Shown in pieces: positions 1-6,500 of a DNA stretch of 10,670 nucleotides. The notes below the pieces were generated by a model that worked only from the letters and a program-made list of their open reading frames with translations, did not search any database and was not told where the DNA came from. This DNA comes from Kiritimatiellia bacterium (lineage in GTDB: Bacteria > Verrucomicrobiota > Kiritimatiellia > B70-G9): the NCBI GenBank assembly GCA_012961745.1, contig DTYT01000105.1:1-10670 (forward strand), read 5' to 3'. A program made the translations under genes and the position numbers. Position 1 is the stretch's first letter, and each line of letters starts with the position of its first letter.

Positions 1-119
1 GGTGCCAGAGATGCGGCCGAGCGCGGGCCTACATTAGGAAGTTTGGCATATGCCGGATCTGCTTCCGGGAGCTGGCTTCTCAGGGTAGGTTGCCCGGCGT
101 GATCAAGGCAAGCTGGTGA
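1..119 (+). CDS. rpsN: 30S ribosomal protein S14 type Z, 3' end (partial)
   Basis: Only the last 38 codons are in the window, read from base 3 to a TGA at 117-119; the gene begins upstream. S14 binds the 3' domain of 16S rRNA in the small-subunit head. The visible part contains CQRCG and, 12 residues after the second Cys, CRIC, giving the CxxC-x12-CxxC zinc site of the short zinc-dependent (type Z) S14. The C-terminus, with RELASQGRLPGV and a terminal KASW, is typical of the family. It sits 19 nt before rpsH, its usual place in the spc operon. No oddities are visible in this fragment. It is too short for the track-style length cut-off, but the identity is clear. Confidence 0.95.
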   Translation, partial: CQRCGRARAYIRKFGICRICFRELASQGRLPGVIKASW

Positions 120-138
120 TGGAAGTGGAGAGTTGATT

Positions 139-537
139 ATGACGCTTTCGGATCCAATCGGGGATATGTTGACACGCATCCGGAACTCGTGTCGTGCCGG
201 TCACGAGACGGTGGAGATGCCGCACTCGAAACTAAAGGCGGATATAGCGCGGGTCCTTCAGCGCGAGGGCTTTATCCGGGCATACACCACGGAAGGACGC
301 GGGGCGGCCAAGACACTTCGCCTTTACCTGAAGTACGATGAAGAGGGGCACCCGGTGATCCGCGGACTGGAACGGGTAAGCCGGCCGGGACTCCGCAGGT
401 ACACCGGCGCCGATTCCCTCCCTCGGGTCCTGAGCGGACTGGGTATTGCGATTCTGAGTACCTCCGCCGGCGTAATGACCGAGAGGGAAGCACGGAGGCG
501 CCGCGTGGGTGGTGAAGTTTTGTGTCACGTTTGGTGA
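139..537 (+). CDS. rpsH: 30S ribosomal protein S8
   Basis: S8 is a primary 16S rRNA-binding protein of the small-subunit body; in E. coli it also represses the spc operon by binding its mRNA. The 132-residue product opens with TLSDPIGDMLTRIRN, matching the family start, and contains MPHSKLK, REGFI, RVSRPGLRRY and near the C-terminus GLGIAILSTSAGVMT followed by GGEVLCHVW. Length is normal for S8. The ATG at 139 is preferred over the in-frame TTG at 133 because it matches family N-termini and lies 8 nt after a GTGGAG-type ribosome-binding site. It lies between rpsN and rplF, separated from rplF by 13 nt. Confidence 0.96.
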   Translation: MTLSDPIGDMLTRIRNSCRAGHETVEMPHSKLKADIARVLQREGFIRAYTTEGRGAAKTLRLYLKYDEEGHPVIRGLERVSRPGLRRYTGADSLPRVLSGLGIAILSTSAGVMTEREARRRRVGGEVLCHVW

Positions 538-550
538 TGGAGAAGCAGTG

Positions 551-1087
551 ATGTCAAGGATCGGCAGATTGCCGGTTCCCGTACCGGCGGGGGTGACGGT
601 GGAGGTGGCCGATACTCTGGTCCGCGTGGAGGGGCCAAAGGGGACGTTGTCCTATCGGGTGCCGCCCGAGGTTACTGCACGGGTGGAAGGCAACTCGGTG
701 ATAGTGGAGCGGCGGGGAGAAAGTAAGCGGCACCGGGCGATGCATGGTACGGCTCGTTCGGTGATTGCGAATATGGTCAAGGGGGTTGGCACGGGATACC
801 GCCGGGAGCTGGAAATCCAGGGGGTGGGGTACCGTGCAGAAATGCGAGGCAGAAAGCTGGTGCTCTCGCTGGGGTATTCGCATCTTGTGGAATACGATGT
901 GCCTGACGGTGTGGAAGTAGAAGTCGCCGACCAGGCCAAAATCGTTGTTAGCGGGCCGGATAAAGTGCTGGTCGGCAATGTGGCGGCACGGATCAGGAGC
1001 TTCTACGTGGTTGAACCGTATAAAGGTAAGGGGATCCGATACCGGGATGAGCATGTGCGGCGCAAGGCCGGCAAGGCAGTAGGCTGA
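551..1087 (+). CDS. rplF: 50S ribosomal protein L6
   Basis: L6 binds 23S rRNA near the factor-binding centre of the large subunit. The 178-residue product starts SRIGRLPVPVPAGV, contains the two tandem L6 folds (roughly residues 1-82 and 83-170), and ends with the family signature EPYKGKGIRYRDEHVRRKAGK. The ATG at 551 is chosen because it begins the conserved SRIG segment and follows a GGAGAAG ribosome-binding site at 539-545. A frame extension back to 509 would overlap rpsH and adds nothing conserved. Length is normal. It is 3 nt upstream of rplR, so the two are probably translationally coupled. Confidence 0.96.
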   Translation: MSRIGRLPVPVPAGVTVEVADTLVRVEGPKGTLSYRVPPEVTARVEGNSVIVERRGESKRHRAMHGTARSVIANMVKGVGTGYRRELEIQGVGYRAEMRGRKLVLSLGYSHLVEYDVPDGVEVEVADQAKIVVSGPDKVLVGNVAARIRSFYVVEPYKGKGIRYRDEHVRRKAGKAVG

Positions 1088-1090
1088 GCA

Positions 1091-1453
1091 ATGAAGCCGA
1101 GGAGCAGGACGGATTTTCGCAGGCGTCGCCATTTCCGGGCGCGGAAAAAGGTTTTCGGGACAGCCGAACGCCCCCGGATGGCGGTCTTCGTGTCCAACAA
1201 GCACATGTACGTGCAATTTGTTGACGATGAGAAGGGGCATACGCTGGCGGCGGTATCCACGTTGGACTCGGAGCTAAGATCGGAAGGCGTGAGGGTCAAC
1301 CGCGTCGGCGCGGTACGGCTGGGGCGCCGGGCCGCGGAAATTGCGCTGGGGCGGGGGATTGCGAAAGTCGTGTTTGACCGGGGTGGCCATCGCTATGGTC
1401 TGAGGCTGCGCGCGTTGGCGGATGCCGCGCGTAAGGCGGGACTTGAGTTCTAG
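1091..1453 (+). CDS. rplR: 50S ribosomal protein L18
   Basis: L18 binds 5S rRNA and anchors it to the central protuberance of the large subunit. The 120-residue product has the basic N-terminal segment RRRRHFRARKKVFG, then ERPRMAVFVSNKHMYVQFVDD, and the C-terminal FDRGGHRYGLRLRALADAAR motif that defines the family. Length is typical. The start codon lies 3 nt after the rplF stop with only a weak ribosome-binding site, suggesting coupling to rplF. A 45-nt gap with a good binding site separates it from rpsE. Confidence 0.96.
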   Translation: MKPRSRTDFRRRRHFRARKKVFGTAERPRMAVFVSNKHMYVQFVDDEKGHTLAAVSTLDSELRSEGVRVNRVGAVRLGRRAAEIALGRGIAKVVFDRGGHRYGLRLRALADAARKAGLEF

Positions 1454-1498
1454 GACCCTGTCGGGCTGAGACATAATAGAACGAGGTGCGAGGACAGC

Positions 1499-2005
1499 AT
1501 GGCGGATGAAGGGACAGCCGAGCTTGAGCGGGAACAGGTTGCAGCTGCCGAGATCAGCGAGCGCGTCGTCTTTATTAATCGCTGTTCCAAGGTGGTGAAG
1601 GGTGGCAGACGGTTCAGCTTTAGTGCGTTGGTTGTTGCCGGTGACCGGCAAGGGTTGGTGGGATTTGGCCTGGGCAAGGCCAATGAAGTTTCAGAAGCGA
1701 TACGCAAGGGAACCGAGATTGCGCGCCGAACTATGTTTGAGGTGAAACGCCGCGGTACGACCATACCTCATGAGGTGACCGGCCATTTCGGGGCGGCCCG
1801 GGTCCTCCTGAAACCCGCAGCGCCGGGGACGGGCGTGATCGCCGGAGGCGCGGCCCGAGTTGTCCTGGATCTGGGGGGCATCCGGGATGTGCTGGCCAAG
1901 ACACTCGGCAGCGACAATCCGATCAATGTGTGCAAGGCGACCTGTGAGGCTCTCCGACAGCTTAGAACGGCGGAGGAGATAGCCAGAGTGAGGGGGAAGC
2001 GGTGA
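1499..2005 (+). CDS. rpsE: 30S ribosomal protein S5
   Basis: S5 lies on the back of the small subunit near the mRNA entry channel and affects decoding accuracy. The 168-residue protein has the N-terminal double-stranded-RNA-binding-like domain (about residues 20-85, with FSALVVAGDRQGLVGFGLGKA) and the C-terminal domain (about 95-165, with GAARVLLKPAAPGTGVIAGG and NPINVCKAT). The first ~20 residues are acidic and variable, as often seen in S5. A GAGGAC element precedes the ATG. The stop codon at 2003-2005 overlaps the GTG start of rplO, so the usual rpmD (L30) gene is missing at this position. Confidence 0.97.
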   Translation: MADEGTAELEREQVAAAEISERVVFINRCSKVVKGGRRFSFSALVVAGDRQGLVGFGLGKANEVSEAIRKGTEIARRTMFEVKRRGTTIPHEVTGHFGAARVLLKPAAPGTGVIAGGAARVVLDLGGIRDVLAKTLGSDNPINVCKATCEALRQLRTAEEIARVRGKR

Positions 2006-2463
2006 CGGTTTCCGGGATTAGACTGGAAAGGTTGGCGGGCGGTGCCGGATCGCGCAAGCGTTCCAAGCGGGTAGGCTGTGGGCGTGCTTCGGGCCGCGGG
2101 AAGACCTGCGGGAGGGGGACCAAGGGTTACAAGGCGCGATCCGGGTCCCGCCGGAAGGTTGGATTCGAAGGCGGGCAGATGCCTTTGGTAAGACGTCTGC
2201 CCAAGCGGGGATTTCGACATGTTCGCAAGCACGCGTTTGCGGTGCTCAATCTGCGTGACCTGGCGGCCTTTGTTGAAGGGGAGGTGGTATCTCCCGAAAC
2301 CCTGAAAGAAAAGGGGCTGATCAAGGGGCGGTATGATGGCGTCAAGATATTGGGCAATGGTGAGCTTCGGCATGCGTTGCTCGTGAAGGCTCATTCATTC
2401 AGCGACCCTGCGCGGGCCAAGATAGAAGCGGCCGGTGGCCGCTGTGAGCTGCTTCCGCGCTAG
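2002..2463 (+). CDS. rplO: 50S ribosomal protein L15
   Basis: L15 binds 23S rRNA late in large-subunit assembly. The 153-residue product shows the Gly/Arg/Lys-rich N-terminal tail (residues ~13-50, with GRASGRGKTCGRGTKGYKARSG), the conserved GFEGGQMPLVRRLPKRGF block, and the globular C-terminal domain ending AGGRCELLPR. It starts at GTG 2002, inside the rpsE stop (GTGA overlap), which implies coupled translation; starting later would remove part of the family N-terminus (MTVSGIRLERL). The Cys residues in the tail (GCGRASG, KTCGRG) are unusual decorations but not a recognisable zinc site. secY follows 16 nt downstream. Confidence 0.95.
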   Translation: MTVSGIRLERLAGGAGSRKRSKRVGCGRASGRGKTCGRGTKGYKARSGSRRKVGFEGGQMPLVRRLPKRGFRHVRKHAFAVLNLRDLAAFVEGEVVSPETLKEKGLIKGRYDGVKILGNGELRHALLVKAHSFSDPARAKIEAAGGRCELLPR

Positions 2464-2479
2464 CCTGGGGTGGGGGGAA

Positions 2480-3823
2480 ATGTTTTCGGCTTTTGCAAAC
2501 ACGCTCAGAATTCCTGAATTGCGCCAGCGCATTCTTTTTACGTTCGGCCTGATCCTCGTTTGCCGAGTCATCGCCGAGATACCCGCTCCCGGGATAGACG
2601 CAGTCGCATTGCGTGAGTATGTGGCCCGTCTGCAGGGGGGGGCAGGTGGCCTTTTTGGTCTTTTCGACCTTTTCAGCGGTGGAGCGTTGCGCCGTTGCGC
2701 GGTGGGAGCTCTCGGTATCATGCCCTACATCAGCGCCTCGATCATTCTGCAACTGCTCACCGCCGTCATTCCGAGCCTGGAGAAACTCGCCCGGGAAGGA
2801 GAAACTGGCCGGCAGAAAATAACGCAGTATGGCCGTTACCTCACCGTATTTCTCTGCATCATCCAGGGGTACGCGATGGCGGTGACCCTCGAAAACCCGG
2901 AGGTGTTCGGCATTACGAGTAAGATTGTCACCGATCCGGGCCTGGGATTCCGTGTGCTGACTGTGCTGACCATGACGACGGGCACGATCATGCTCATGTG
3001 GCTGGGGGAACAGATTACGGAGCGGGGGATTGGAAACGGGGTATCGTTGATAATCACGGTTAATATCACCAGCCGGCTTCCCACCGCACTGCGGGCGGCA
3101 TACGACATGTTTCGGCCTCATGGGGGCGTTGCTCAGTTCACGGTGTTTCATCTGGTCGGCATGCTGGCGATGTTCTTCCTGGTGACGGCCGGCGTGGTGG
3201 CAATGACTCAGGCGCAGCGCAAGATACCGGTACAGTTCGCCAAGCGGGTGGTGGGACGCCGCGTTTACGGAGGACAGACCACCTTCATGCCGCTGCGGGT
3301 TAACTATTCAGGAGTCATGCCGATCATATTCGCCCAGGCAATACTCATGTTCCCCGCCAAGATGCTGGCGCTGGTCCCGTTCACACCGTTCAAGTATCTT
3401 GCGGCGCAGTTGAGTACGCAGACACCTCTGTATCTCCTCTTCTACGGATTGCTCATTATGTTTTTCTCGTATTTCTGGGTCGCCACGCAGTTCAATCCGG
3501 TGCAGATAGCCGATGATCTCAAGCGCCACGGGGGATACGTACCCGGTATCCGACCGGGCAAGCCGACCGCGGAGTTTCTGGATCGCACCATGACTCGGAT
3601 AACATTGGCCGGGGCAATTTTCCTCACGCTCATCGCTATCATTCCCTCCGTTATGTACCGCCAGTTCGGTATTCCCTGGATGGTTTCTTCCTTTTTCGGC
3701 GGGACGAGCCTCCTGATCATTGTCGGAGTGCTTCTGGATACAATGCGTCAGATCGAGGCGCATCTGGTGACGCGGCACTATGACGGGTTCCTGAGAAGGG
3801 GCCGTCTGCGGGGGCGGCGATAG
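2480..3823 (+). CDS. secY: Protein translocase subunit SecY
   Basis: SecY forms the protein-conducting channel of the Sec translocon in the inner membrane, with SecE and SecG. The 447-residue product has about ten hydrophobic segments. Landmarks in order are the N-terminal IPELRQRILFTF, the plug region GGLFGLFDLFSGGALRRC, the pore helix IMPYISASIILQLL, ITERGIGNGVSLII, the cytoplasmic loop QAQRKIPVQFAKRVVGRR, NYSGVMPIIFAQAIL, the Arg-containing loop HGGYVPGIRPGKPT, and the C-terminal FGGTSLLIIVGV then RHYDGF. The ATG at 2480 is chosen because it begins the family N-terminus and follows a G-rich binding site; an upstream in-frame extension would overlap rplO. Its stop codon (3821-3823) overlaps the ribosome-binding site of adk. 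Confidence 0.97.
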   Translation: MFSAFANTLRIPELRQRILFTFGLILVCRVIAEIPAPGIDAVALREYVARLQGGAGGLFGLFDLFSGGALRRCAVGALGIMPYISASIILQLLTAVIPSLEKLAREGETGRQKITQYGRYLTVFLCIIQGYAMAVTLENPEVFGITSKIVTDPGLGFRVLTVLTMTTGTIMLMWLGEQITERGIGNGVSLIITVNITSRLPTALRAAYDMFRPHGGVAQFTVFHLVGMLAMFFLVTAGVVAMTQAQRKIPVQFAKRVVGRRVYGGQTTFMPLRVNYSGVMPIIFAQAILMFPAKMLALVPFTPFKYLAAQLSTQTPLYLLFYGLLIMFFSYFWVATQFNPVQIADDLKRHGGYVPGIRPGKPTAEFLDRTMTRITLAGAIFLTLIAIIPSVMYRQFGIPWMVSSFFGGTSLLIIVGVLLDTMRQIEAHLVTRHYDGFLRRGRLRGRR

Positions 3824-3832
3824 GAGTCGGTA

Positions 3833-4501
3833 ATGAAGGCGATCATCTTGCTGGGGGCGCCGGGCGCGGGGAAAGGCACCATTGCCGAGGAACTGGCAAA
3901 GCGGGGGGGCTATGAACACGTTTCCACGGGTGATATGTTGCGGGTGGAGGTCCGTGAAGGCACGCAGCTGGGGCGCGCGGCCCGCAGCTACATGGAGAAG
4001 GGCGAACTGGTACCGGATCAGTTGATCATTGAAATAATTGGGAAACGTTTGGCGAGTGCGAGAGCCGACACCTGTCTGGTTTTTGATGGATTCCCGCGCA
4101 ACGTGGCGCAGGCTGAGGCACTGGAGAGGGAGGTTGTGGGGCACGGCGGCAAGGTCTCACACGTTTTTCTGCTGGAGGTTCCGGAGCGTGTGCTGGTCGA
4201 TCGCATATCCGGACGGTGGGTCTGCCGCAAATGCGGCGCGGTTTATCATGTCCGGAACCTTCCGCCGAAACAACCAGGGATCTGCGACGTGTGTGGCGGT
4301 GAGTTGTATCAGCGACCGGACGACAACGAGCAGACCGTCATCAACCGTTTGAAGGTGTATCGACAGAATACGGCGCCGTTAATCAGCTACTATGAGAGCA
4401 AGGGGCTGCTGCGTCGGGTTCCTGCGGCGGGGACCCCGGAGGCCACCGTGGGCACCATTATGGCCTGCCTGGGGGAGGATGGGTGCTGTGATAGAGATTA
4501 A
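3833..4501 (+). CDS. adk: Adenylate kinase with zinc-binding LID
   Basis: This cytoplasmic enzyme interconverts ATP + AMP and two ADP. The 222-residue protein has the P-loop GAPGAGKGT (residues 8-16), the AMP-binding domain beginning STGDMLR (31-37), DGFPRN (85-90) and a long LID domain. The LID carries four Cys (131, 134, 151, 154) as CRKC and CDVC, the structural zinc site of long-form adenylate kinases, followed by RPDDN (161-165) and R172. Length is normal; the last ~10 residues (Cys/Asp-rich) are not conserved in my recollection of the family. The ATG follows GGAG (3823-3826) with 6-nt spacing. Its 3' end overlaps the map start by 14 nt. Confidence 0.97.
   Translation: MKAIILLGAPGAGKGTIAEELAKRGGYEHVSTGDMLRVEVREGTQLGRAARSYMEKGELVPDQLIIEIIGKRLASARADTCLVFDGFPRNVAQAEALEREVVGHGGKVSHVFLLEVPERVLVDRISGRWVCRKCGAVYHVRNLPPKQPGICDVCGGELYQRPDDNEQTVINRLKVYRQNTAPLISYYESKGLLRRVPAAGTPEATVGTIMACLGEDGCCDRD
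4474..4478 (+). promoter_or_regulatory. Ribosome-binding site for map, inside adk
   Basis: A GGAGG core, within a GGGGGAGG run at 4471-4478, sits inside the adk coding region. It is 9 nt before the GTG at 4488 but directly abuts the ATG at 4479. The spacing therefore favours GTG 4488 as the map start codon. Confidence 0.6.
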
Positions 4502-5243
4502 GCGGCCGGAAGAGATCGGGCGGATGAGACGCAGCGGGCGTGTGGCAGCTCAGGTCCTGGCGGCCGTGAGGGAGCATGTCAAACCGGGGATAACTACGCA
4601 AGAGCTGGATGACGTGGCCAAGGAGATGATCAGAAAGCTTGGCGCGCGTAGTGCGTTTTTGAATTACCGTGGCTATCCTCGATACATTTGCGTTTCGATA
4701 AACGAGGAGGTGGTGCACGGGATTCCGGGGACCCGACGCATCAAGGAGGGGGATATCGTCAGTATTGACGTGGGGGTAGTTTGCGACGGGTACATCGGAG
4801 ACAATGCGGCCACGGTGGCCGTGGGTAAGGTTGATCCGGAAATCCTGAGGCTGGTGCGGACGACAGAGGAAGCCTTGTATGCAGCGATAGACCGTATTAG
4901 ACCGGGGCGACGTCTGGGCGAGGTGGGATACGCGATTGAAACTACGGCCCGGCGTGCGGGGTTCAGTGTGGTACGCGAGTTCGTCGGACATGGCGTGGGG
5001 CGGCATCTGCACGAGGATCCCCAGGTACCCAATTTCGGTCCGCCTGAGTCCGGGCCGGTATTGGTGGAGGGCATGACATTGGCTATCGAGCCGATGTTGA
5101 ATCTGGGTTCCGACGCCGTCGTGGTCAAGGAGGACGGATGGACAGCGGTCACGGCCGATGGTTCTCCATCGGCACACTTCGAACATACCGTAGTGGTGAG
5201 CAGCGGTGTTGCCGAGATCTTGACATGCGCGGGAAAGAAGTAA
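4488..5243 (+). CDS. map: Type I methionine aminopeptidase
   Basis: MAP removes the initiator methionine from nascent proteins in the cytoplasm. The 251-residue product starts MIEIKRPEEIGRMRRSG, the usual start of short (type Ia) bacterial enzymes with no N-terminal zinc or SH3 extension. All metal ligands of the pita-bread fold are present: D94 (SIDVG), D105 (GDNAA), H168 (GHGVGRHLHE), E201 (AIEPML) and E232 (FEHTV), plus the substrate-site H77 (HGIP). GTG 4488 is chosen over ATG 4479 because of ribosome-binding-site spacing and agreement with family N-termini; the longer form would add only MGA. It overlaps adk by 14 nt and infA by 19 nt. The adk-map-infA order is common in bacteria. Confidence 0.96.
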   Translation: MIEIKRPEEIGRMRRSGRVAAQVLAAVREHVKPGITTQELDDVAKEMIRKLGARSAFLNYRGYPRYICVSINEEVVHGIPGTRRIKEGDIVSIDVGVVCDGYIGDNAATVAVGKVDPEILRLVRTTEEALYAAIDRIRPGRRLGEVGYAIETTARRAGFSVVREFVGHGVGRHLHEDPQVPNFGPPESGPVLVEGMTLAIEPMLNLGSDAVVVKEDGWTAVTADGSPSAHFEHTVVVSSGVAEILTCAGKK

Positions 5244-5461
5244 TTGTACTGGACGCAGAGCTGATAAGTGTGATAAGTGAAAAGGCTTTTGAGGCCCGGC
5301 TGGCGAACGGGCATAGGTTTACGGCGTATGTGCGGTCTTGGGCGCGAGGAAGGGGGGCGCGGCCGCTCGGGCCGGGATCGAGGGTAAAGGTGAGGTTTTC
5401 TCCCTATTCCATGGCCCAAGGAGAAATTATGCTTGACAAGAAGGGCAACGAACGGGAATGA
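5225..5461 (+). CDS. infA: Divergent translation initiation factor IF-1
   Basis: IF-1 binds the ribosomal A site during initiation. The 78-residue product fits IF-1 by length, by position between map and rpmJ, and by an S1/OB-fold pattern: VLDAELISVISEKAFEARLANGH, then GSRVKVRFSPYSMAQGEI, which matches the usual G(D)RV-VELSPYDL--GRI. It is divergent. The normally near-invariant AHISGKMRK segment reads AYVRSWARG here, the following loop is Gly/Arg-rich and about one residue longer, and there is a short charged tail (KKGNERE). The ATG at 5225 has only a weak GAG upstream and lies within map, so translation is probably coupled. A paralogous canonical infA elsewhere in the genome is possible. The frame is continuous, with no sign of frameshift. 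Confidence 0.85.
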   Translation: MRGKEVIVLDAELISVISEKAFEARLANGHRFTAYVRSWARGRGARPLGPGSRVKVRFSPYSMAQGEIMLDKKGNERE

Positions 5462-5571
5462 AAGTCCGCAGTTCGGTTAGAAGAATATGTGAGCGATGTC
5501 GAATTGTCCGGCGGAAAGGCGTGGTACGTGTGATATGCCGTAACCCACGCCACAAGCAACGCCAGGGCTGA
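5458..5571 (+). CDS. rpmJ: 50S ribosomal protein L36 (zinc-binding form)
   Basis: L36 is the smallest large-subunit protein and binds 23S rRNA. The 37-residue product starts MKVRSSVRRICERC and ends NPRHKQRQG. Zinc ligands are C11, C14, C27 and H32 (CxxC-x12-C-x4-H), the zinc-containing (C+) form. The start codon overlaps the infA stop as ATGA (5458-5461), implying translational coupling. The infA-rpmJ-rpsM order is the standard bacterial arrangement. A 16-nt gap with a strong GGAGGTGA site leads into rpsM. Confidence 0.96.
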   Translation: MKVRSSVRRICERCRIVRRKGVVRVICRNPRHKQRQG

Positions 5572-5587
5572 GTTTTGGAGGTGAGCG

Positions 5588-6001
5588 ATGCCACGCGTTA
5601 TGGGAATTGACATCCCGGGCAAGAAGCGGATAGAGTTTGCGCTTCGCTACATTTACGGTGTGGGTCCTGCACTGGCACGCAAGATCGTTGCGGAGGCAGA
5701 AATCGATCCGTCCAAGAAAGCGGACGATCTGACCGACGAAGAGATAACCAAGATAAGCCGGGTTCTACAGAGTGGATACCGGATCGAGGGCGATCTGCGA
5801 CGCGAGCTAACCCAGAATATCCGGCGGCTGGTTTCAATCGGCTGTTATCGAGGACTGCGGCACCGGCGAGGGTTGCCGGCCCACGGGCAGCGTACCCGAA
5901 CCAATGCCCGGACGCGCAAGGGACCGCGGCGCACGGTGGGCGCAGTCAGGGATCGGGCTGCGCGTGCTGCACTCAAAGCCGAATTGGGCAAGAAGAGATA
6001 G
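5588..6001 (+). CDS. rpsM: 30S ribosomal protein S13
   Basis: S13 sits in the small-subunit head and contributes to the bridges with the large subunit and to tRNA contacts. The 137-residue protein has IDIPGKKRIEFALRYIYGVG (helix-two-turns-helix region, residues 7-26), EGDLRRE, and the signature CYRGLRHRRGLPAHGQRT (86-103) followed by NARTRKGPR (106-114). E. coli S13 ends soon after KGPR; here a basic tail of about 22 residues (116-137) continues. The GGAGGTGA binding site at 5577-5584 is near-perfect. It heads the alpha operon set rpsM-rpsK-rpsD-rpoA-rplQ. Confidence 0.97.
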   Translation: MPRVMGIDIPGKKRIEFALRYIYGVGPALARKIVAEAEIDPSKKADDLTDEEITKISRVLQSGYRIEGDLRRELTQNIRRLVSIGCYRGLRHRRGLPAHGQRTRTNARTRKGPRRTVGAVRDRAARAALKAELGKKR

Positions 6002-6015
6002 CGTTCGAGGGAAAG

Positions 6016-6480
6016 ATGGCCGCCGGAGAAGAAAAGAAGATTTCAGGCGAAGCCGCAGCAAGGGAACCGGCGGATTCCAGCGGACAGAAGTCCGAGACGC
6101 GTTCCCACGCGGGACGGGATCGAGTTACGCGGTCGGTGATGTGGGGGGTGGCACACATCAAGGCCACATTCAACAATACGGTAGTTTCGATTACCGATCC
6201 GAGGGGGAACGTGTTGGCATGGAGCTCGGCCGGAAGGTGCGGCTTCAAAGGGGCGCGGAAGAGCACCGCCTATGCTGCCAACCTGGTCGCACAGGATGCG
6301 GCCCGTCAAGCCGCCGGAAAAGGCATCCGGGAGGTTGAGGTGCGAGTGCAGGGTCCGGGAGCTGGCCGCGAGTCGGCTATCAGAGCACTGCAGGCTGCGG
6401 GATTGACCATTCGGGCGATCAAGGACGTAACCCCGATACCGCACAACGGGTGTCGTCCGCCGAAGAGGCGGCGGGTATAA
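6016..6480 (+). CDS. rpsK: 30S ribosomal protein S11 with N-terminal extension
   Basis: S11 lies on the small-subunit platform and helps form the Shine-Dalgarno/mRNA exit site. The conserved core begins about residue 37 (TRSVMWGVAHIKATFNNT), continues with SSAGRCGFKGARKSTAYAA and GPGAGRESAIRAL, and ends DVTPIPHNGCRPPKRRRV, as in the family. At 154 residues it is about 25 longer than E. coli S11; the excess is an N-terminal low-complexity charged segment (residues 1-36, Ala/Glu/Lys/Ser-rich). The ATG at 6016 follows GAGG (6007-6010) and is the only well-placed start. Internal GTGs could give a shorter form but lack a good binding site. Confidence 0.96.
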   Translation: MAAGEEKKISGEAAAREPADSSGQKSETRSHAGRDRVTRSVMWGVAHIKATFNNTVVSITDPRGNVLAWSSAGRCGFKGARKSTAYAANLVAQDAARQAAGKGIREVEVRVQGPGAGRESAIRALQAAGLTIRAIKDVTPIPHNGCRPPKRRRV

Positions 6481-6500
6481 CTGCGGCAGCGAGGTAGACC

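Noticed and set aside
133..138. TTG at 133 as the start of rpsH
   Set aside because: The ATG at 139 matches family N-termini and has better spacing to the GTGGAG element.
554..1240. 228-codon minus-strand frame opposite rplF and rplR
   Set aside because: Antisense shadow of two certain ribosomal protein genes, with no family resemblance.
2399..4144. Long minus-strand open frames opposite secY and adk (2399-3151 and 3308-4144)
   Set aside because: Their translations are low-information, rich in Arg, His and Pro, and mirror the codons of the sense genes. No start signals or domains support them.
5225..5461. A frameshift as the explanation for the unusual IF-1 core
   Set aside because: Both flanks of the divergent segment are in one continuous frame with recognisable IF-1 sequence before and after, so a single indel cannot explain it.
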